A stretch of DNA of 16,630 nucleotides, from contig CAWVWF010000062.1 of NCBI GenBank assembly GCA_963933885.1, forward strand, positions 1 to 16,630, written 5' to 3'. Source of the DNA: CAWVWF01 sp963933885. GTDB lineage: Bacteria; Bacteroidota; Bacteroidia; Flavobacteriales_C; GCA-002722245. The position numbers and the translations under genes are program-made. The notes below the pieces were generated by a model. The model saw only the letters and a list, made by a program, of their open reading frames with translations. It had not been told where the DNA came from and did not search any database. How positions within the stretch are numbered: position 1 is the stretch's first letter; each line of letters starts with the position of its first letter. This document shows positions 1-7,169 of the stretch, piece by piece.

Positions 1-31
1 TTCCGTAGGACATGCGTGTGTATTTACAATC

Positions 32-53
32 GCGTCTCCAGACGCTTTTTTTT
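32..53 (+). terminator. Hairpin plus T-run, possibly a terminator or element end
   Basis: GCGTC (32-36) pairs with GACGC (41-45) around a TCCA loop, and eight T residues follow (46-53). This is the shape of a rho-independent terminator for a plus-strand gene left of the window. The GC-rich palindrome stands out against the AT-rich surroundings. With the preceding CATGCGTGTG it could instead be the edge of a dispersed REP-like element, which one copy cannot decide. Confidence 0.5.
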
Positions 54-63
54 AAGTTAAATT

Positions 64-91
64 AAAAATCAGGAGCTATGAGCTTCTTGAT
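64..91 (-). terminator. Putative minus-strand hairpin terminator downstream of cheB
   Basis: Bases 68-77 pair with 81-91 in a stem of about 10 bp, with one bulged base, one G-U pair and a three-base loop. On the minus strand the stem is followed by five T residues (68-64) and then more A/T. It is about 190 bases past the cheB stop codon and could end that operon. The stem is imperfect and the T-run short. I see no gene in positions 54-280. Confidence 0.4.
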
Positions 92-280
92 CTCTTTCGG
101 TAAAGAGGTGACGTTGTTGGGTGATTATATATAAAGAAAAGCCTTGGGTAAAGAAGCGGATAAGCATAATGTTCTATCGTTTTAGAAACAATTTAAAATC
201 GTCCTACATTAAAAAAGGCACAGTTTCAAATACTATATAATTAAACAGGTGAAATAACCAAATTTAATAATCGAGCCTTG

Positions 281-847
281 TTAATTAATATAGTTTATGA
301 TTTCTTCAGGACTTAAAATAAGCGAATGTGCATTTATTTTAATTGCAGACTTTGGCATTCTTGGTGAAGTAGCAGTTTCCGGGTTTTGAACTATAGTCAT
401 CCCAGATCTTGATTTAATTTCTTTCAACCCTTCTGCCCCATCGGAATTAGCCCCAGAAAGGAGTATTGCTAGTAAACCACTATCATAAACGTCGGCTAAT
501 GACTCGAACATAACATCAATAGATGGCCTAGCATAAGAAACAAGATCATCGAAAACCAATTCAATTTTATGATTCATTGAAACACATAAATGATAATCAG
601 GCGGTGCTACATAAATCTCTCCTTTAACAATTGGAAGCTGACCAATACCTTTGTTTACTTTTAAACTAGTTTCCTCTTGAAAAATATTTGCTAATTCTCC
701 CGCACTATTTTCACCAACATGAATTGTAATAAAAACAGGAACATCTAAATTAGATGGTAAACATCTAACAAATTCTATAATAATATCAAAGCTCCCAGCG
801 GAACCTCCAATAGCAATGGCATCAATATGTTTTAAACAATCCTTCAA
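281..847 (-). CDS. cheB: CheB-type protein-glutamate methylesterase, catalytic domain only
   Basis: CheB methylesterases hydrolyse glutamyl methyl esters (and deamidate glutamine) on signalling proteins, reversing CheR. The 188-residue protein is just the catalytic domain: Ser16 in GGSAGS, His43 in TIHVGENSAG and Asp136 in SGANSDG fit the Ser-His-Asp triad. Classical CheB has about 350 residues with an N-terminal receiver. Here the receiver is absent, so activity is not controlled by phosphorylation of CheB itself. The start is a TTG codon directly after an in-frame TAA, 10 bases past the cheR stop. No ATG is available without losing the catalytic serine region, so translation is probably coupled to cheR. 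It is the last gene of the kinase-cheR-cheB operon. The family is certain; the substrate is unknown. Confidence 0.93.
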   Translation of the reverse strand: MKDCLKHIDAIAIGGSAGSFDIIIEFVRCLPSNLDVPVFITIHVGENSAGELANIFQEETSLKVNKGIGQLPIVKGEIYVAPPDYHLCVSMNHKIELVFDDLVSYARPSIDVMFESLADVYDSGLLAILLSGANSDGAEGLKEIKSRSGMTIVQNPETATSPRMPKSAIKINAHSLILSPEEIINYIN

Positions 848-857
848 TTAAACCTAA

Positions 858-1691
858 TTATTTCCATTTTTTTTGATAAATCTTAGCCTTATTATCAAGC
901 AACTCAAACTTATCTTCGAAGTCTGTAAACGCTACAGATTCACTCCTTCCCAAACAAAGTAATCCTCCCGGAACTAACGAATCATAGAACAATTCGAAAA
1001 CCTGATTTTGTAATTCAATAGTAAAATAGATTAATACATTCTTACAAATAATTAGCTGCATATCCGCAAACTTCTTATCCGTTACCAGATTATGATTTGC
1101 AACTACACAATTCTCTTTTAAATAATCTATTACACTTAAAGAAGAATGACTAGATGTAAAGTATTCGCTTAAAGACAGTTTTCCTCCGCTTTGTATATAA
1201 TTACTTTGCCATTTCTGATAGTCCTCCATGTTGTAAATCCCATTTTTTACTATATCTAAAGAATGGTCATTGAAATCAGTTGCATATTGTAAAACTCTAT
1301 CTCTAATCCCATGTTCTTTCAGGAAAATCCCCATAGAGTAAACTTCTTCACCTGTAGCACAGCCTGCATGCCATATATTAATATAAGGGTAAGTATTTAA
1401 GTATGGAATTACATGCTCTTTATATCCTTTATAAAAATGTGGATCTCTAAACATTTCAGTAACCGTAATAGACAGATCAAATAAGAAATCATTTAAAACA
1501 CGATCATTATGAATAATTAGATTAGTAAGTTCAGAAATTGTACCTAGTCCTTCTTCTTTTATTCTATGCTTTACACGCCGTTTTACGGTAGTACGAGCAT
1601 ATTCTCTAAAATCATACCCATATACTTGATAGACAGCTTCAAGCAGTTGAGTAATTTCAAAATTTTCTATTTGTCCTTTTGTTTCTAACAT
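858..1691 (-). CDS. cheR: CheR-type protein-glutamate O-methyltransferase
   Basis: CheR enzymes transfer a methyl group from S-adenosylmethionine to glutamate side chains, classically in chemoreceptor coiled coils. The 277-residue length is normal. Residues 1-75 form the basic helical N-terminal domain. The segment TEMFRDPHFY (78-87) matches the conserved CheR stretch ending in FFR. The SAM-binding loop is WHAGCATGEE (107-116), and ICKNVLIYF (215-223) matches the conserved CRNVLIYF motif. There is no TPR extension. The ATG overlaps the kinase stop codon by one base (TAATG), and cheB follows after 10 bases, so the three genes are almost surely one transcript with coupled translation. No chemoreceptor is encoded nearby, so the target is probably the upstream kinase or another non-chemotaxis protein. 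Confidence 0.95.
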   Translation of the reverse strand: MLETKGQIENFEITQLLEAVYQVYGYDFREYARTTVKRRVKHRIKEEGLGTISELTNLIIHNDRVLNDFLFDLSITVTEMFRDPHFYKGYKEHVIPYLNTYPYINIWHAGCATGEEVYSMGIFLKEHGIRDRVLQYATDFNDHSLDIVKNGIYNMEDYQKWQSNYIQSGGKLSLSEYFTSSHSSLSVIDYLKENCVVANHNLVTDKKFADMQLIICKNVLIYFTIELQNQVFELFYDSLVPGGLLCLGRSESVAFTDFEDKFELLDNKAKIYQKKWK

Positions 1692-4600
1692 TACTTACCG
1701 TGTAACCAAACTCTAATTAATGTAAACAAAGTCTCTTTATTTATTGGCTTTGGTAAATAATCACTAGCACCTGCACTAATACATTTCGCTCTATCATGCT
1801 TCATTGCTTTAGCCGTAAGAGATATAATTGGAAGCGCTTTGTATTCTTCCATTTCTCTGATAGCAGTCATGGCTTCATAACCGTTCATTATAGGCATCAT
1901 TATATCCATCAGCACAACATCAATATCTGTATTTTCTTTTAATTTTTCAATACCTTCCGCTCCATTTTCTGCCGAGATCACTTTCATACCAACGCTCTCT
2001 AAAAGATCCGTCATACTGAATATATTTCTTACATCATCATCAACAAGTAAAACCGTTTTTCCGTTTAATGTTGAGTTTGGATCATTTACGAGATTGATCA
2101 TTTTCTTCCTTTCCGGACTTAATGATGATTCAACACTATGTAAAAACATTGAAACCTCATTTAGTAACCTTCCTGGAGAATCAGCTCCTTTAACGATAAT
2201 TTTTTCTGTAAATGCACTAAGTTGTTTAAACTCAGCTTTAGTTAACTCTCTTGCTGAATGAATTACGATTGGTGGTACAGGAATTTTATTTTTTTCTAAA
2301 AGTTTTAATAAATCAAACCCTGTCATATCCTGCAATGTTAAATCAAGAATAACACAACTCCAATCCTGCTCTGGAAACTTAACAATTGCTTCTTTACCAG
2401 AGGTAGCAAAATGTAACTTAACTCCATTAAAACTTAACAAATCAGTGATCGCATCAATTTGAATTTGATCATCTTCAATTACTAATATTGGTTTTTCAGC
2501 ATCTGAACTAAAATCAATTAATTTTGATAAAACATCGTTAATTTCAGTTGATGTTGCAGGCTTATGAGAGTATCCAAAAGCTCCTTTTTTAATCATCTCT
2601 TTACTTTTATCACCTGCAGAAATAACATGAATCGGAATATGCCTTGTTCCCAATGTAGCTTTTAAGTTATCTAAAACTTGAGCTCCTGAAATATCAGGTA
2701 AACCTAAATCTAATAAGATTGCTTTTGGCTTATATTTTTCGGCTAATTTCAACCCTTCTATTCCTGATGTAGAAATAATTGTTTTACAACCTCTTTCATT
2801 TACAATATCTTGTAATGTTTTCGCGAAATTCTCATCATCTTCAATGATTAAAATTGTTTTATCACTTTCAGATATTACCGACCTATCATCTGGGATAGTA
2901 ACTATAGATTCTAACTTATTAACTTGATCTAATGATTGAACAACATTACTGGACTCAAAATCACTTTCGTTAGACTCCAAAAAAGTAACAGGTAAGTATA
3001 AAGTGAATACAGAGCCTTCATTAACCTTACTTGAAATATGAATCTCCCCTCCCATAAGCTTAGCTAACTCTCTAGATATAGTAAGACCAAGTCCTGTCCC
3101 TCCATAATTCCTTGTTGTAGAGCCATCTGCTTGTTGGAACGCTTCGAAAATTGCCATTTGTTTGTCTTCTGGTATTCCAATCCCTGTATCAGTTACAGCA
3201 AACCCAATTACAGGAACCTTGTCTAAATTACTTCTTCTAAACATTGTCTCTTTCGGCGCTGCAAAAGCTTTAATCCCTATTCTACCAGAAGAAGTAAATT
3301 TAAGTGCATTAGAAAGCAAATTTTTCAGAACCTGACCAATTCTTTGCGAATCTGAATCCATTTTATCACCAAGTCCCTTTTCAATATCAACATTAAACTC
3401 AAGTCCTTTTTTCTCTGCAATTGGTCGGAATAAATCACCAGATAAAGCCATCATATTTTTAATAGAAACACTTTCCACAAGTACCTCCATCATTCCAGCT
3501 TCTACTTTACTTAAATCTAAAATCTCATTAATAAGCGTTAACAAATCGTTACCACCTTGATTGATTACACTTGCTTTTTCAATTTGTTTTTCGGTAAGGT
3601 TTCCTTGTTTATTATTTGCCAGTGATTCGGATAAAATCAACAAACTATTTAATGGCGTCCTTAATTCATGAGACATGTTTGCTAGGAATTCCGACTTGTA
3701 TTTAGAGGCTATTTCAACTTCCTGAGCTTTTATTTCAATTAGTTCCTTACTCGATTGAATAGCTTCTTTCTGAAATTTAATATTCTTATTTTGCTCTTCA
3801 AGCTTTAAAGACTTAACCTCTAACTCTACATTAGACTGTTGTAACTCTTCCGTTTGAGCTTCTAATTTTTCTGAAGCTGATTGCAATTCTTTTTGCTGTG
3901 ATTCCAACTCTTTATTATACTTCGCCATTTGTACTTTCTGTTCATTTAGTAAAGCAGCTTGTTTGGTAGTTTCTTCAAGTAAATTCTCTAATTGTTTTCT
4001 AGATTTTGTAGAATTAATTGCGATTCCAATCGTTTCAGAGATGTTTTTAGTAAACTCAATATGTAAGTCTGTTAATTCATGAACAGTTCCTATTTCAATA
4101 ACTCCATTTACCGTTCCTTCAAAAAGGATTGGAATTACAATAACATTGTTAGGAATTATTTTCCCAATTCCCGAACTGATGTTAAAATAATCCTTTGGGA
4201 TATCTTGAATAATAATACTCTTTTTTTCTTTTACAGCTTGACCAATTAATCCCTCTCCTAACTTTATCGTATTATTATTCTGATTTCGGAAATCATAAGC
4301 ATATGAAGCTTCTAAATTCATCGTTCCGCTATCCAAAGAAATATTGTTATTCCCCGATTTAATATAAAACGCTCCTATTTGTCCTCCAAGGTATGGAGTT
4401 ATTACTTCAATAAGAGAAGTTGTTATTTCACTTAAACTTCTTTCACCCTTAACTTCATCCGTTACTATTCTTGTTCCATTAAGTAACCAGTTTTTATCTT
4501 CCGCAGATTTATTTGATTTTAAAATATTAACTCTCATTAAATCCATTTGTCTAGACAGCGCTCCTATCTCATCTTTAGAATCTATATTAATACCATGATT

Positions 4601-5806
4601 TAATTTACCTTCAGCAATCTTATTAGCAGCATCTTTTAGCAATGTTAATGGTTTAGAAATATTATTTGAAAGCACAATTCCTATCAACAAAGCAACAAAT
4701 GGAGATAATACAATAATTAACAACGTTATTACAATTGTTATTTCTGAAGAAGTTGATGCACTTATATACCGTTTTTTTGTTAACCTATTTTCTTCAGTAA
4801 TAAATACTTCGAACTTTTTTCTAATACCACCTAAAATTTGCTTTCCTTCTCCTTTCTGAAGTGTTTCTGAAATATCTCTTTGAGTTTTAGGATTTTTAAT
4901 TTCTTCTCGTTTCGCTTTAATTTGAGGAATAGCAGCATCCCTTTCCCATTCTTTTGCTAATTGAATCAGGTCACTCACCAATTCTCTATTCCTTTTATTT
5001 GTTCTGGTTATAATTAACAACTCTCTAATCTCAGAATTAAACTTCTTTTCACCATCAATATATGGAGCAAGAAATGCCTCTTTACCCGAAATAAGGAACC
5101 CTCTTTGTCCAGTCTCTCTATCCACCATCGATTTCATTAATTTCAAAACTGAAATTGTTCCATTTTTATTTCTACTTGCTTCGAAATAAATAGATAATTG
5201 ATTCGACACCTTTCTCATATCGTCAAAGATTTCTTGTCCTATCCCTTTAACAATTAATTTCTCTACTTCTCTGTTTGCAGCCATTGATTTTTTTACAACT
5301 CTAGCCAATCCTATTTCTGGAATAGCTGCTTTTTCCTGCCATAATGCTACATCTTTTTCAATAGATCTTAACAATTCCTGCTGAGCCGGATTATCACTCA
5401 CCAAAACAACCTCCTCTTTTATCAACTTACTAAACAATTCTACTCCAGCAACATACGGACTCAAAAACTCTTCCTTACCAGTTATTAAAAACCCCCTTTG
5501 CCCTGTCTCCATATCTACAACAAGTTTTTGAAGTTTTTGAGCATTTGCAATTACGGGTGCATCATGAAGAACAACAAAATCAAATTGTTTGTCCATTGAT
5601 AATGTGTTTAATAAAACCATTAAACTTGCAGAAATAAGTAACAATGTAATGGTTAAGAAACTAATTAGAATTTTTTTCTTAACGTTAAAATTTGATAGTA
5701 AACCAATAAGAGGCTTCATTATCAAAGAAAAAATCGTGGTTTTTTCTTTGATAATCATATCCTTAGAAACAGGACTTTTCGAATCAAAATTGTTATCTAA
5801 ATTCAT
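1691..5806 (-). CDS. Hybrid histidine kinase: 2x CHASE3-HAMP-GAF-HisKA-HATPase-3x receiver
   Basis: This is a 1371-residue membrane-bound hybrid sensor kinase. Visible order: transmembrane segment about 46-68; two tandem CHASE3 domains (about 70-205 and 206-345), each with the hallmark ETGQRGFLI (100-108 and 231-239); second transmembrane segment about 355-380; HAMP about 381-435; GAF about 455-600; E/Q-rich coiled coil about 603-700; HisKA with phosphorylatable His713 in MSHELRTP; ATPase domain with N-box N829/N833, DTGIGIP (873-879) and GGTGLGL (902-908); and three receivers with phospho-acceptors Asp1033, Asp1155 and Asp1301. The second receiver has Q where the usual LPD/MMP proline sits, and K-G in place of K-P. 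No DNA-binding domain or HPt is present, so output must pass through phosphotransfer or through CheR/CheB. First gene of the operon; the ligand is unknown. Confidence 0.95.
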   Translation of the reverse strand: MNLDNNFDSKSPVSKDMIIKEKTTIFSLIMKPLIGLLSNFNVKKKILISFLTITLLLISASLMVLLNTLSMDKQFDFVVLHDAPVIANAQKLQKLVVDMETGQRGFLITGKEEFLSPYVAGVELFSKLIKEEVVLVSDNPAQQELLRSIEKDVALWQEKAAIPEIGLARVVKKSMAANREVEKLIVKGIGQEIFDDMRKVSNQLSIYFEASRNKNGTISVLKLMKSMVDRETGQRGFLISGKEAFLAPYIDGEKKFNSEIRELLIITRTNKRNRELVSDLIQLAKEWERDAAIPQIKAKREEIKNPKTQRDISETLQKGEGKQILGGIRKKFEVFITEENRLTKKRYISASTSSEITIVITLLIIVLSPFVALLIGIVLSNNISKPLTLLKDAANKIAEGKLNHGINIDSKDEIGALSRQMDLMRVNILKSNKSAEDKNWLLNGTRIVTDEVKGERSLSEITTSLIEVITPYLGGQIGAFYIKSGNNNISLDSGTMNLEASYAYDFRNQNNNTIKLGEGLIGQAVKEKKSIIIQDIPKDYFNISSGIGKIIPNNVIVIPILFEGTVNGVIEIGTVHELTDLHIEFTKNISETIGIAINSTKSRKQLENLLEETTKQAALLNEQKVQMAKYNKELESQQKELQSASEKLEAQTEELQQSNVELEVKSLKLEEQNKNIKFQKEAIQSSKELIEIKAQEVEIASKYKSEFLANMSHELRTPLNSLLILSESLANNKQGNLTEKQIEKASVINQGGNDLLTLINEILDLSKVEAGMMEVLVESVSIKNMMALSGDLFRPIAEKKGLEFNVDIEKGLGDKMDSDSQRIGQVLKNLLSNALKFTSSGRIGIKAFAAPKETMFRRSNLDKVPVIGFAVTDTGIGIPEDKQMAIFEAFQQADGSTTRNYGGTGLGLTISRELAKLMGGEIHISSKVNEGSVFTLYLPVTFLESNESDFESSNVVQSLDQVNKLESIVTIPDDRSVISESDKTILIIEDDENFAKTLQDIVNERGCKTIISTSGIEGLKLAEKYKPKAILLDLGLPDISGAQVLDNLKATLGTRHIPIHVISAGDKSKEMIKKGAFGYSHKPATSTEINDVLSKLIDFSSDAEKPILVIEDDQIQIDAITDLLSFNGVKLHFATSGKEAIVKFPEQDWSCVILDLTLQDMTGFDLLKLLEKNKIPVPPIVIHSARELTKAEFKQLSAFTEKIIVKGADSPGRLLNEVSMFLHSVESSLSPERKKMINLVNDPNSTLNGKTVLLVDDDVRNIFSMTDLLESVGMKVISAENGAEGIEKLKENTDIDVVLMDIMMPIMNGYEAMTAIREMEEYKALPIISLTAKAMKHDRAKCISAGASDYLPKPINKETLFTLIRVWLHGK

Positions 5807-5877
5807 TTGGTGAATTTTTAAGTTTTTGCATTACCATATAAATACTCTAACTCAATAAAAAAGTTAACTTATTTTCA

Positions 5878-5904
5878 TTTTAATTTTTTCATCGAAAATT
5901 AAAA
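5878..5904. repeat. 10-bp inverted repeat in the divergent kinase intergenic region
   Basis: TTTTAATTTT (5878-5887) is repeated in inverted orientation at 5895-5904 with a 7-base spacer. It lies in the 140-bp region between two divergent kinase genes, so it could be an operator or part of one promoter. Both arms are pure A/T in AT-rich DNA, so chance is a real possibility. I found no TAnnTTTG promoter in either direction here. Confidence 0.35.
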
Positions 5905-5947
5905 CTATTCTAAATTCAAGGCGTAAGCTAAAACTCAAGTTAAGTTA

Positions 5948-7057
5948 TTGGAAAATCTAGACAAATTATTAATTCCTGTTTTGTTGGTTGATGATCAACC
6001 AGCTAATCTATTAGCGTATGAAACGCTATTAGAAGACGAAAAGGTTGAAACAATAAGAGCTAATTCAGGACAAGAAGCTTTAGATATATTAAACAACAGA
6101 GCTGATATTGGATTAATTTTATTGGATATTCAAATGCCTATAATGAATGGAATTGAAGTTGCTGAAAAAATAAAAAATAGCGACACTATAAATCATGTTC
6201 CAATAATATTTGTTACAGCCTTAGGAGAGAATGAAGAATGGAAAAAATTCGGTTATGAATCTGGAGCAATAGATTATCTTGGAAAACCAATTAAAAAAGA
6301 TTTACTCTTACATAAAGTTAGAAGTTTTAGAGAAGGTTATAAAAACAGAATGAAATTAGAGTTCCTAAATAAAGAGCTTATTGAAAAACAGGAACTTCTA
6401 GACAAGTTTGTATATATCGTATCTCACGATTTAAATGCACCAGCCAGACAAATGACGAGTGTAGCGGAAATGCTTAAAAACGATCTTGGAGATAAACTTA
6501 ATGAAGCAGATATGCAATTGATGAACATGATTATTAAGTCATCAAAAAACATGTCCCATTTAGTAAAAGATTTATTTGCGTTTTGTAAGGGAACAAAGAA
6601 TGAAAATCCAGAATTAATTAGTGTACACGATATTATAGATGATGTAATTAGTAATCAAGTTTCAGATAATCCAATTAATTTCATTTTATCCCTTGATCAT
6701 TTAAATAAGATTAAAACATCACCAAGTGCAGTACGACAAATTTTTGATAATTTGATTTCCAATGCAATCAAGTATGGTCCAAAAGAAGGACTTGAAATTC
6801 AAATTATCGCAAATCAATCTAAAGATTCTAAACTTGTAGAATTTCTTGTTAGAGACAATGGCCCTGGGATACATGAGAAGTTCCATGCAAACCTTTTTGA
6901 AATGCTTAACACTGCAGGAAGTAAAGCCTCAAACAGTACTGGAATCGGACTATATATAGTTAAAACAATGGTTGAAAGAATGAAGGGCAGCATATCCTTA
7001 GAATCTATTTTGGAAGAAGGCACAACCTTTAAATTCACAATAGAAGATCAAGTTTAA
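5948..7057 (+). CDS. Cytoplasmic receiver-histidine kinase protein (REC-HisKA-HATPase)
   Basis: A 369-residue signalling protein with an N-terminal receiver followed by a kinase core, and no membrane segment. The receiver has acidic residues D15/D16, phospho-acceptor Asp60 in LLDIQMP and Lys113 in GKP. A short coiled linker (130-150) leads to HisKA with His160 in IVSHDLNAP, an H-box close to the phytochrome-like kinase type. The ATPase domain shows N-box N268/N272, DNGPGI (303-308) and TGIGLYIVK (331-339). Such proteins take phosphate from another kinase and use it to tune their own kinase or phosphatase activity. It is divergent from the CHASE3 hybrid kinase, so a phosphorelay between the two is plausible but not shown. 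The start is TTG; no ATG lies between it and the in-frame stop at 5924-5926. Confidence 0.9.
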   Translation: MENLDKLLIPVLLVDDQPANLLAYETLLEDEKVETIRANSGQEALDILNNRADIGLILLDIQMPIMNGIEVAEKIKNSDTINHVPIIFVTALGENEEWKKFGYESGAIDYLGKPIKKDLLLHKVRSFREGYKNRMKLEFLNKELIEKQELLDKFVYIVSHDLNAPARQMTSVAEMLKNDLGDKLNEADMQLMNMIIKSSKNMSHLVKDLFAFCKGTKNENPELISVHDIIDDVISNQVSDNPINFILSLDHLNKIKTSPSAVRQIFDNLISNAIKYGPKEGLEIQIIANQSKDSKLVEFLVRDNGPGIHEKFHANLFEMLNTAGSKASNSTGIGLYIVKTMVERMKGSISLESILEEGTTFKFTIEDQV

Positions 7058-7169
7058 AACTCGAGATTCTATACCATTTCTTAGATCTTCATTAATTGTA
7101 TACTATTATTCATTTATTGTCAATTAAAACATCATTTGTTTTAGGAAATTAGATGAATATAAAAAACAG

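Noticed and set aside
5589..5813. Plus-strand 74-residue reading frame
   Set aside because: It lies opposite the membrane-anchor coding part of the hybrid kinase, has no family match, and is explained by the AT-rich antisense frame.
6814..7038. Minus-strand 74-residue reading frame
   Set aside because: It is fully antisense to the ATPase domain of the receiver-kinase, which has all its motifs in the sense frame.
7058..7169. Promoter for the ADP-ribosylglycohydrolase gene
   Set aside because: No TAnnTTTG element was found in the gap, so no site can be called.
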